Assembly (NCBI GenBank): GCA_947483095.1
Contig: CANKLD010000027.1
Span: 1-13,876 of the forward strand
DNA from: Bacteroidota bacterium
GTDB lineage: Bacteria; Bacteroidota; Bacteroidia; Flavobacteriales; Flavobacteriaceae
Length of the DNA stretch: 13,876 nt
Direction of reading: 5' to 3'
Below the pieces are notes generated by a model, which saw nothing but the letters and a program-made list of their open reading frames with translations, did not search any database and was not told the DNA's origin. Below, one piece after another: positions 6,880-13,761 of the stretch (the first letter of the stretch is position 1; every line of letters starts with the position of its first letter). The position numbers were made by a program, and so were the translations under genes.

Positions 6880-7350
6880 ATGAAACAAAGAATTTATATA
6901 GATACATCAGTTGTTGGTGGATATTTCGATGAAGAATTTAAAGAAGCAACAAGAAGTTTTTTTAAAAGATTTGAAAAAAATGAAATCATATTCGTTGTTT
7001 CAGATTTACTCGATGTTGAATTAATAAAAGCACCAAAAAACGTAAAAGAATTGCTTCATAAATATTCAGCTGACAAATTTGAAAGAATAGAATTAACGGA
7101 AGAAGCAGTTAAACTTGCAAACACCTATATTGAAGAAAAAGTTGTTGGAAAAACTTCATTAGGAGATTGCCGACATATTGCGATGGCAACACTATATAAA
7201 GTTGATGTTTTGGCAAGTTGGAATTTTAAGCATATTGTCAATTTAGAGAGAATTAAAGGATACAATTCGGTAAATTTAAGATTAGGATATCAAATGATAG
7301 AAATTAGAAGTCCAAAAGATTTAATAAATTATGAAAATGGAAACGACTAA
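6880..7350 (+). CDS. PIN-domain protein, putative toxin ribonuclease
   Basis: A 156-residue protein with a PIN fold, the Mg2+-dependent RNase domain of VapC-type toxins. The acidic residues expected at the active site are present: Asp8 in RIYIDTSVVGG, Glu47 in SDLLDVELIK, and Asp96 in SLGDCRHIAMA. The fourth position falls in LASWNFKHIVN, where Asn115 stands in the usual Asp/Asn place. I chose the ATG at 6880; the frame can be extended two codons to a GTG at 6874, but that overlaps the likely promoter box. The gene overlaps the next small ORF by 14 or 20 bases, a toxin-first arrangement that suggests translational coupling with an antitoxin. RNase activity and the target RNA are inferred from the family only. 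Confidence 0.85.
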   Translation: MKQRIYIDTSVVGGYFDEEFKEATRSFFKRFEKNEIIFVVSDLLDVELIKAPKNVKELLHKYSADKFERIELTEEAVKLANTYIEEKVVGKTSLGDCRHIAMATLYKVDVLASWNFKHIVNLERIKGYNSVNLRLGYQMIEIRSPKDLINYENGND

Positions 7351-7501
7351 AAAAACAGAAAAAAAATTTGACGCAGTAAAAATGATGCGTGAAATTAGAA
7401 ATAAATTAAGTTCGGAAACTCAAAATATGAGTTTTGAAGAATTGAAAGTTTATTTGAAAAATCAAATTAAAGAAAGTAAATTAAAACCTATTGGGAAATA
7501 G
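7331..7501 (+). CDS. Small basic helical protein, putative antitoxin of the PIN protein
   Basis: A 56-codon ORF (54 if the second ATG at 7337 is used) that starts inside the end of the PIN gene. It begins with Lys- and Thr-rich sequence, followed by KFDAVKMMREIRNKLSSET and MSFEELKVYLKNQIKESKL. The FDAVKMMREIR and S-F-E-E-L pattern suggests two amphipathic helices, like small ORFs I recall next to PIN-domain genes in Bacteroidetes and cyanobacteria. No DNA-binding domain is evident, though the protein is Lys-rich. The overlap, size and position make it the natural antitoxin candidate, in toxin-then-antitoxin order. No function has been shown from sequence alone. A strong hairpin terminator lies 124 bases downstream. 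Codon use resembles the PIN gene. Confidence 0.72.
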   Translation: MKMETTKKTEKKFDAVKMMREIRNKLSSETQNMSFEELKVYLKNQIKESKLKPIGK

Positions 7502-7624
7502 GTGCTATTTCAATATCATTAAGTTTTAAAAAACAGCTTCAATTTATAACCCTTGGATTGAAAATGAGTCTATTGAAAAAAAACCATAACTGGAATGTTA
7601 GATTTGGTATTCGTTTTATAAAAC

Positions 7625-7657
7625 AAAAAAACTCAAAGCATCACTTTGAGTTTTTTT
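7625..7657. terminator. Strong bidirectional hairpin terminator
   Basis: A perfect 14-base inverted repeat, AAAAAAACTCAAAG / CTTTGAGTTTTTTT, with a 5-base loop (CATCA). It reads as a hairpin plus T run on either strand and lies between the plus-strand PIN/small-protein pair and the minus-strand accD, whose stop is 21 bases away. It can serve both convergent units. Confidence 0.88.
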
Positions 7658-7677
7658 GTGTCTTTGTGGTAAAATAT

Positions 7678-8532
7678 TTATCTTACTTCTTGATTTAAAA
7701 TCAAATCGATATATAAATTAATTTTATCTTTCAATTCTTTTCTTGGGGTAATAAAATCTAGAAACCCGTGTTCCAAAACAAATTCGGCAGTTTGAAATCC
7801 TTCTGGCAAATTCTTTCCAGTAGTATCTCGCACTACTCTTGGCCCTGCAAATCCAATTAAAGCGCCAGGTTCAGAAATATTAATATCACCTAGCATGGCG
7901 TAAGAAGCTGTTGTTCCTCCTGTAGTTGGATCGGTACATAAAGAAATATAAGGAATTCTAGCATCGGCTAATTGCGCTAATTTTGCGGATGTTTTTGCCA
8001 ATTGCATTAAGGAATAAGCCGCTTCCATCATCCTTGCACCACCCGATTTTGAAATCATTACAAATGGGGCTTTGTTTTTTATGGCATAATCAATCCCACG
8101 AGCAATTTTTTCTCCAACTACTGCTCCCATAGAACCCCCAATAAAGGCGAAATCCATACAACAAACCACCAAATCTTTTCCTTTTGATTTTCCGACTCCA
8201 GTTCGAACTGCATCTTTCAATTTGGTTTTTTCCATTGCGTCTTTCAATCGGTCGGCATATTTTTTGGTGTCCACAAAACGCAAAGGATCTTTAGAGGTCA
8301 TTTTGGCATCCAATTCTTTGAACTTATTGTCATCAAATAGAATTTCAAAATATTCCTTACTTCCAATGCGAACATGAAAATCATCTTCTGGACTTACCCA
8401 AAGGTTTCTTGCTAATTCGTCGGCATCGATAATTTTCCCTGTTGGGGATTTATACCACAATCCTTTTGGAACGTCTTTTTTGTCTTCCGTAGCTGTTGTA
8501 ATTCCTTTTTCTGTTCTTTTAAACCAAGCCAT
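7678..8532 (-). CDS. accD: Acetyl-CoA carboxylase carboxyltransferase subunit beta, cysteine-less N-terminus
   Basis: A 284-residue cytoplasmic subunit that, with AccA, moves the carboxyl group from biotin on AccB to acetyl-CoA to make malonyl-CoA for fatty-acid synthesis. The crotonase-type core is intact: [17 protein letters not shown] (130-146), [11 protein letters not shown] (161-171), [16 protein letters not shown] (201-216) and IGFAGPRVV (226-234). The N-terminal region [17 protein letters not shown]...[11 protein letters not shown] aligns with the zinc ribbon of E. coli AccD (KCDSCG...VCPKCDHH), but none of the four zinc-binding cysteines remains. I recall the same loss in other Flavobacteriaceae, so it is probably a lineage trait and not decay. 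The ATG at 8530-8532 follows a 64-base repeat-filled spacer after fbaA; co-transcription with fbaA is possible. Confidence 0.97.
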   Translation of the reverse strand: MAWFKRTEKGITTATEDKKDVPKGLWYKSPTGKIIDADELARNLWVSPEDDFHVRIGSKEYFEILFDDNKFKELDAKMTSKDPLRFVDTKKYADRLKDAMEKTKLKDAVRTGVGKSKGKDLVVCCMDFAFIGGSMGAVVGEKIARGIDYAIKNKAPFVMISKSGGARMMEAAYSLMQLAKTSAKLAQLADARIPYISLCTDPTTGGTTASYAMLGDINISEPGALIGFAGPRVVRDTTGKNLPEGFQTAEFVLEHGFLDFITPRKELKDKINLYIDLILNQEVR

Positions 8533-8535
8533 AAT

Positions 8536-8598
8536 TTTAATGGATAATGGATAATTGACAATGGATAATTATTAATTGTCAATTATCAATTGTTAATT
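8536..8598 (-). repeat. Degenerate heptanucleotide repeat tract (MATTRWY) with internal hairpin
   Basis: Read on the minus strand from 8598 to 8536, the whole fbaA-accD spacer divides into nine 7-base units: AATTAAC, AATTGAT, AATTGAC, AATTAAT, AATTATC, CATTGTC, AATTATC, CATTATC, CATTAAA. Eight fit MATTRWY exactly and the ninth differs at its last base. The tract begins at the fbaA stop codon and ends 3 bases before the accD ATG. It also holds a perfect 13-base inverted repeat, GATAATTGACAAT (8550-8562) and ATTGTCAATTATC (8575-8587), with a 12-base loop. Confidence 0.8.
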
Positions 8599-9664
8599 AC
8601 AAAGTGTTCACGTTATTCAAATCTGCGAAAGCTTGTTCCAATCTCGCATTGAATGTCATTTCTCCTTCACGAACCCATCTTCTTGGGTCGTAATATTTTT
8701 TATTAGGTTGTTCTGTTCCTTCTGGATTTCCGATTTGAGTTTTCAAATAATCAATATTTTTAACCATATAATCTCGAATACCTTCGGTGTATGCAAATTG
8801 TAAATCGGTATCGATGTTCATTTTTATAACACCATAACCAATTGCTTCTCTAATTTCTTCAACCGTAGATCCTGAACCTCCGTGAAATACAAAATCAACT
8901 GGATTTTTCCCTGTGTTGAATTTTTCTTGCACATAATCTTGAGAATTTTTCAATATTTTTGGAGTCAATTTTACGTTTCCTGGTTTGTAAACTCCGTGTA
9001 CATTACCAAAAGAAGCTGCAATTGTAAAACGGGGACTTACTTTTAACAATTCTTCATAAGCATAAGAAACTTCTGAAGGCTGTGTGTATAATTTTGAACT
9101 ATCAACATCTGAGTTGTCAACGCCATCTTCTTCGCCACCTGTAATTCCAAGTTCGATTTCCAATGTCATTCCCATTTTGCTCATTCTTGCCAAATAGGTT
9201 TTGCAAATTTCAATGTTTTCTTCAATTGGTTCTTCCGATAAATCAATCATGTGAGAACTATAAAGTGGTTTTCCAGTTTCGGCAAAATGAATTTCACTTG
9301 CGTCCAATAAACCGTCAATCCAAGGTAATAATTTTTTTGCACAGTGATCAGTATGAAGAATTACCGTTGCGCCATATGCTTCAGCTAAAGTATGAACGTG
9401 TTTTGCTCCAGCAATTCCACCTAAAATAGCAGCTTTTTCATTTGCGTTAGACAACCCTTTTCCTGCATTAAAAACACACCCTCCGTTTGAAAATTGAATA
9501 ATTACAGGCGCATTTAGTTTTGCAGCGGTTTCTAATACACCATTTATTGTACTTGAACCTGTTACATTTATTGCAGGAAGTGCAAATCCTTTTTCTTTTG
9601 CATAGCTAAAAATTTCTTGAACTGAATCTCCAGTTGCAACTCCAGCTTTAATTTTGTGTGACAT
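8597..9664 (-). CDS. fbaA: Class II (zinc-dependent) fructose-bisphosphate aldolase
   Basis: A 355-residue cytoplasmic aldolase that splits fructose 1,6-bisphosphate to dihydroxyacetone phosphate and glyceraldehyde 3-phosphate, reversibly, in glycolysis and gluconeogenesis. Class IIA features are present: ILHTDHCAKK (Asp106 catalytic, His107 zinc ligand), EIELGITGGEEDGVDN (169-184), SFGNVHGVYKPGN (His223) and FVFHGGSGST (His261, substrate phosphate site), then KMNIDTDLQF (281-290). Length matches E. coli FbaA (359). The start ATG at 9662-9664 gives MSHKIKAGVATGD, typical for the family. It lies 51 bases after the tamL stop and 64 bases before accD on the same strand. No strong promoter box was found immediately upstream, so it may be read from an upstream promoter or from one not matching the consensus. 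Confidence 0.98.
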   Translation of the reverse strand: MSHKIKAGVATGDSVQEIFSYAKEKGFALPAINVTGSSTINGVLETAAKLNAPVIIQFSNGGCVFNAGKGLSNANEKAAILGGIAGAKHVHTLAEAYGATVILHTDHCAKKLLPWIDGLLDASEIHFAETGKPLYSSHMIDLSEEPIEENIEICKTYLARMSKMGMTLEIELGITGGEEDGVDNSDVDSSKLYTQPSEVSYAYEELLKVSPRFTIAASFGNVHGVYKPGNVKLTPKILKNSQDYVQEKFNTGKNPVDFVFHGGSGSTVEEIREAIGYGVIKMNIDTDLQFAYTEGIRDYMVKNIDYLKTQIGNPEGTEQPNKKYYDPRRWVREGEMTFNARLEQAFADLNNVNTL

Positions 9665-9715
9665 TTTTGTGTTGTTTTATAATTTATTAGTGGGCTAAAT
9701 TAATAATTTATAAAA

Positions 9716-12271
9716 TTAGAATGGATAATTTATTCCAATATTTATTACAGATTTATCTAAATTATAATCTTTAAACCATTTTCTACCTTCTTCTTCCGCA
9801 GGGTTATAGGTTTTAAATCCTAAATCCAGTCTCACAATAAAAAAATTAAAATCATATCTAAACCCAAATCCAGAGCCAATAGCACTATTTTGTAATGAAT
9901 TTAAATTTTTAAATTGGTATTTTTCATCTTCAACATTGTCAAGCACATTCCAAATATTACCGGCGTCTATAAATAGTGCCCCATTTAATTGACCGAACAT
10001 ATTGAAACGAAGTTCCGCGCTTATAGATAATTTTAAATTTGCTTCATTAAAATCATTTATCCCCCCGCTTGCTCCTGGGCCTAAACCATAGGATTGCCAA
10101 GCTCTATTATCATTGGCACCACCAGCAAAATAACTTCTAGAAAAAGGAATATTGTTCGAATTTCCGTATGGTATTGCAACGCCAGCAAATGATCGAATTG
10201 CCAATATTCTTTTTCGATGTAAATCCCATAATTTAATAAATTCGCCTTCTAATTTAAAATATTGAGAATACTCAACTTCAAAAAACTTAGTGGTACTTTC
10301 TTGATTATTTAATTGTTTTGAAGCTCGTGTAAGTAAGGATAATAAATTTCCAGCGGATTCTATTTTTCCTTTAAAAATCATAAAATCATTGTCATTTTGA
10401 TCCTTTTTTGTGTTTTCGGTGAAATTATAACTTGTAGAAACTATTAAATCATTTTCTGTTAATCTATTTTTTCGTTCTTCAATACTTCTAATGGTTTTAT
10501 AGTCTTCTGTAGATGGAATTATTGTTGGGTTTGGGCCTAATACATCATTTGTAAACCCGTTTGTTCCTCCTTCAATTATCAATTCGTTATTACTATTAAA
10601 ATAATTTGGATTTACCGCATAGCTTGCGTTTTTAGCCAAAGTATTTAAAACGTAATAAGACGATTTGTAAATATTAAAATAGTTACTTGTATTTACATTT
10701 TTTACAAATTGAATGTTCAACAATTCCAGTCGAGCTTTTACATTATCATTGGGGTTCCAATAATAATTTAGAGAGCTCGTAAAATTTTGTTTATTCAAAC
10801 CGATGTTTTCTTGTTTAATATAACCCACCGCCAAACTTGTAAAAGGCAACATACTTTTAGGAATTATTCGCTCCGTTTTAATGGGAAAAAACACCCTTGG
10901 TAAATGCAATTTTACATCAAAGCCATATTCCGAAACATTGAAAAAACGGTTTTTAATATTAGCAACTTCTTTTGAGGAACCAATATTTCCTCTTGCCGCA
11001 ATTTCTAATGTTTCTGCACCTTGAAAAATATTTCTAATGGAAACAGAGGTACTTGCCGTTATCCCTATGTCCTGAATTGCCGAATGGGTAAAGTCAAAGT
11101 TGTAACCAAAACTTAATTTAGGTCTTGGCGATAAATAGATATTTGTAATTAATGAATTTTCATCTTTTGGGTCAACAACATATTGAATTAATGGATAATT
11201 AAAAACACGTAATCCACCTAAAGACCTAGAAGTTAATGTAGTTTTTATGTCTGAAAAAGTACTCCCCTTAGAAATAAAAACAGCATCAGTAATGGCTTTA
11301 GGTTTGTATTTTAATTTTGAAACACTATATAAATTGAAATTATTAAAAGAAACACTATCTAAAATAGTTGAATTTGTTTTTGAGGTCAGGTTGTCTGTAT
11401 AAATATTTATATTACTGATTTTATACAATTTAAATGGGATTATTTTAGTAGTATCGCCAACTCTAATTGCCTGATTTTCAATATTAAGGTCAATATTTGC
11501 CTTGCTGTTAGAATTTAAAGTGTCTATAGAATAATTAATGTAATTTTGTTGAAAATAATAGGCTCCATTATTTCTAAAATGAGCTGTAATCCGATTTCTT
11601 TCAGCATCAAAATCGATTTTATTGTATTGTTTTCCCGATTTAAGAAATGCCAAATCCTTATTGGTTTTGTAAAGTGAATCTAAAATTGGGGTTTTAATAT
11701 TCACATTAATTGTATCCAATGAAAATGGATTTCCTTTAGTAACGCTGTATTTTACAGCTGCTTTTTTATTACTAAGGCTGTCAATTTTATAATTACCTTT
11801 TAGATTAAAATAGCCCTTTTCAAAATAATAGGATTGTAATCTTGATAAAGATCGGTCTGTGCTTTTTTTATCTAAAATCACAGGTGCTTCACCAGTTTTT
11901 TTTATAAAACTATGTATTCCTGAATAATAAAAGGATTTACCCAAACGATCCACTTGTTTTTTTGATAACCATTTAGCCATCTGTGAATATTTTTCAGGAT
12001 TTTTTATAAATTTTGATTTATAAATGGAATCCGGATTTTGGGATGCTAAATTAAAAATATTCAACCGCAATCGATAACCAAGCAACGAACTATTTGGTTT
12101 TTGATACAACTGATTTGTTACCTCTTCTGTATTTTCTTTTTCCCCATCAACTAAAATTTCATTCTTTGTAAGCAACATTTTTCCGTTTGGAACCCTCTTC
12201 AAAGTGTTACAAGCAGATATAATTAACGCAATTAGAATAAATAATGATATTTTTGTAGTCTTGTTTCTCAA
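9716..12271 (-). CDS. tamL: TamL-type Omp85 lipoprotein (BamA/TamA family outer-membrane assembly protein)
   Basis: An 851-residue outer-membrane protein. It starts with a lipoprotein signal (basic RNKTTK, hydrophobic stretch, lipobox ISAC with Cys21 as the lipidated residue), then POTRA-like repeats in the N-terminal half (about 25-380) and a C-terminal 16-strand-type barrel (about 390-851) ending in Phe. FAGGANDNRAW (715-725) with LGPG shortly after is the family's L6-loop motif, here RAW in place of VRGF/Y. A lipid-modified TamA variant is known as TamL in Bacteroidetes; with TamB it is thought to help envelope assembly or lipid transfer. No tamB lies next to it here. The only plausible start is a TTG at 12269-12271: no ATG is in frame upstream before a stop, and it places the signal peptide correctly. 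Confidence 0.9.
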   Translation of the reverse strand: MRNKTTKISLFILIALIISACNTLKRVPNGKMLLTKNEILVDGEKENTEEVTNQLYQKPNSSLLGYRLRLNIFNLASQNPDSIYKSKFIKNPEKYSQMAKWLSKKQVDRLGKSFYYSGIHSFIKKTGEAPVILDKKSTDRSLSRLQSYYFEKGYFNLKGNYKIDSLSNKKAAVKYSVTKGNPFSLDTINVNIKTPILDSLYKTNKDLAFLKSGKQYNKIDFDAERNRITAHFRNNGAYYFQQNYINYSIDTLNSNSKANIDLNIENQAIRVGDTTKIIPFKLYKISNINIYTDNLTSKTNSTILDSVSFNNFNLYSVSKLKYKPKAITDAVFISKGSTFSDIKTTLTSRSLGGLRVFNYPLIQYVVDPKDENSLITNIYLSPRPKLSFGYNFDFTHSAIQDIGITASTSVSIRNIFQGAETLEIAARGNIGSSKEVANIKNRFFNVSEYGFDVKLHLPRVFFPIKTERIIPKSMLPFTSLAVGYIKQENIGLNKQNFTSSLNYYWNPNDNVKARLELLNIQFVKNVNTSNYFNIYKSSYYVLNTLAKNASYAVNPNYFNSNNELIIEGGTNGFTNDVLGPNPTIIPSTEDYKTIRSIEERKNRLTENDLIVSTSYNFTENTKKDQNDNDFMIFKGKIESAGNLLSLLTRASKQLNNQESTTKFFEVEYSQYFKLEGEFIKLWDLHRKRILAIRSFAGVAIPYGNSNNIPFSRSYFAGGANDNRAWQSYGLGPGASGGINDFNEANLKLSISAELRFNMFGQLNGALFIDAGNIWNVLDNVEDEKYQFKNLNSLQNSAIGSGFGFRYDFNFFIVRLDLGFKTYNPAEEEGRKWFKDYNLDKSVINIGINYPF

Positions 12272-12291
12272 AGGTTGTGAAATATTTAATT

Positions 12292-12299
12292 CAAAAGTA
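12292..12299 (-). promoter_or_regulatory. Candidate -7 box (TACTTTTG) for tamL
   Basis: On the minus strand TACTTTTG matches TAnnTTTG exactly. A TTTT lies at the -33 position (12319-12322) with 19-base spacing. Transcription would begin near 12285, leaving about 14 bases before the TTG start at 12271, which supports that start. The -33 element lies inside the first codons of the divergent methyltransferase gene. Confidence 0.5.
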
Positions 12300-12309
12300 C
12301 ATTATTTCT

Positions 12310-13032
12310 ATGGTTAGTAAAAACCAAATAAAGTTAATCTCGAGTTTGCAACAAAAAAAGTTTCGTTTTGCAAACCAATTATTCTTTGTTGAAGGTGTAA
12401 AAGTAATTCAGGAATTGTTGAAATCCAACTTTATATTGGAACATTTATACACCACCGAACCCCTTTTTGATGCCGTTAATTCCAATTTTAAAACTTTAAT
12501 TTCAGAAAGTGATTTAAAAAAAATCACTGCTTTATCAACTCCAAATAATTGTTTAGCAGTTTTTAAAATTCCATCGGTCAAGCCAATAATTGATCATGGA
12601 TTAATTATTGCGTTAGATGATATTCGAGATCCTGGAAATTTAGGCGCCATTTTGAGATTATGCGATTGGTTTGGAATTTCACAAGTAATTTGTTCGGATC
12701 AAACGGTTGATATTTACAATCCAAAAGTTGTGCAAGCCACTATGGGTTCTATTGCTAGGTTAAATGTGAGCTATGTAGATTTGAATTTATTCTTACAAAA
12801 AACAACGCTACCCGTTTTTGGAACTTTTATGGATGGCTCTAATGTTTATAAGGAAACCTTACCAAAAGAAGCGATAATTGTGATGGGAAATGAAGCCAAT
12901 GGAATTTCTGAAAGTATCGAAAAAATCATAAAAAACAGATTAACAATTCCTCGTTTTGGTGATTTACAACAAACAGAAAGTTTGAATGTAGCAACCGCAA
13001 CCGCAATTATTTTGAGTGAATTTAGAAGGTAA
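12310..13032 (+). CDS. TrmH/SpoU-family RNA 2'-O-ribose methyltransferase
   Basis: A 240-residue SPOUT-class methyltransferase using S-adenosylmethionine. The N-terminal RNA-binding substrate domain (about 5-90; FRFANQLFFVEGVKVIQELL) is followed by the knotted catalytic domain. All three SpoU motifs are visible: motif 1 LDDIRDPGNLGAILRLCDWFG (102-122) with Asn110 and Arg116, motif 2 IVMGNEANGIS (190-200) with Glu195, and motif 3 QTESLNVATATAIIL (221-235). The substrate (rRNA or tRNA ribose) cannot be told from sequence. I chose the ATG at 12310; the frame can extend 11 codons to a GTG at 12277, but the extra residues precede the conserved start and would overlap the tamL promoter. It is divergent from tamL (38-base gap) and convergent with porT (10-base gap). 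Confidence 0.94.
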   Translation: MVSKNQIKLISSLQQKKFRFANQLFFVEGVKVIQELLKSNFILEHLYTTEPLFDAVNSNFKTLISESDLKKITALSTPNNCLAVFKIPSVKPIIDHGLIIALDDIRDPGNLGAILRLCDWFGISQVICSDQTVDIYNPKVVQATMGSIARLNVSYVDLNLFLQKTTLPVFGTFMDGSNVYKETLPKEAIIVMGNEANGISESIEKIIKNRLTIPRFGDLQQTESLNVATATAIILSEFRR

Positions 13033-13042
13033 TTTTCTTTTT

Positions 13043-13747
13043 TTAATGAAAAGTAAAATTAATTAGAATCGCTCTAGTTTTCATGGATTCAATATTTTTT
13101 GTCCAAGGGCTATCTGAAGCGATGTCACGAATTAGTTCATCATCCATTCCGAAAACCCCGCGTATTGAAGGCGAAAATTTAAAATATTCAAAATACAGAT
13201 CGATTCCAAATCCCAATTCATAATTTGAAGTCCACGATTTTACCCTAAATCGCTGCTGCAAATTGTCATCGATAGAATTCGAATTACTTCCTAAATTTAA
13301 AGTTCTAGAAACTCCCGCTGTTAGATACGGACGAACATTTCCGGTTCTTAATGCTGAGAATTTTAGTAATAATGGAAAATGAATATAAGTTGATTTTACT
13401 TCTCTGTAAGCGTCCAATTCTTTAGTAAAATTCGGAAACATAAGATTTCTTTGGGTATAATATAAACCCGGTTCAAAACGCAAATTGAAATATTCCTGAA
13501 GCCTTAGGTCACCTACTAAGCCAACATTGAATCCAGTTGTGCTTTCAACTTGCACATCTACAGGTTGTAAACTTTTATAATCAATTTTAAAACCATAAGA
13601 ATTGAATCCTAAAAAGTAACCCCAATATACATTGACTTTATCAAAGTTTTCTAAATTCACAAGCGGGTCATAACTGAACATTCCTTTTGTTTGGGAAAAT
13701 CCAATACTTGAAAAAAGCATTAAAAATAGGATTATTATTTTTTTCAT
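13043..13747 (-). CDS. porT: PorT family protein, type IX secretion/gliding-associated outer-membrane protein
   Basis: A 234-residue secreted beta-rich protein. MKKIIILFLMLFSSIGFSQ is a clear signal peptide with cleavage near residue 18-19. The rest is rich in amphipathic strands with aromatic ends, for example FNVGLVGDLRLQEYFNLRFEPGLYYTQRNL, HFPLLLKFSA and PYLTAGVSRTLNLG, as in small outer-membrane barrels of the PorT/OMP_b-brl_2 type. PorT (SprT in F. johnsoniae) is needed for type IX secretion of adhesins and enzymes and so for gliding. The specific assignment is supported by the neighbour: ubiE ends 14 bases upstream, an arrangement I recall in Flavobacteriaceae. Other PorT-family barrels have looser roles, so the T9SS link is likely but not proven here. 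It is probably co-transcribed with ubiE. Confidence 0.83.
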   Translation of the reverse strand: MKKIIILFLMLFSSIGFSQTKGMFSYDPLVNLENFDKVNVYWGYFLGFNSYGFKIDYKSLQPVDVQVESTTGFNVGLVGDLRLQEYFNLRFEPGLYYTQRNLMFPNFTKELDAYREVKSTYIHFPLLLKFSALRTGNVRPYLTAGVSRTLNLGSNSNSIDDNLQQRFRVKSWTSNYELGFGIDLYFEYFKFSPSIRGVFGMDDELIRDIASDSPWTKNIESMKTRAILINFTFH

Positions 13748-13761
13748 CTTATGATTCCTAA

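Noticed and set aside
7564..7698. Plus-strand ORF of 44 codons beginning MSLLKKNHNW
   Set aside because: It reads straight through the strong hairpin terminator and into the 3' end of accD on the opposite strand. Its composition is that of AT-rich spacer, and no promoter precedes it.
9163..9429. Plus-strand ORF of 88 codons within fbaA
   Set aside because: It is antisense to the conserved aldolase active-site region and shows no features of its own.
12277..12309. GTG start giving eleven extra residues on the RNA methyltransferase
   Set aside because: The extension overlaps the tamL promoter region and precedes the usual family start. The ATG at 12310 gives a normal length.
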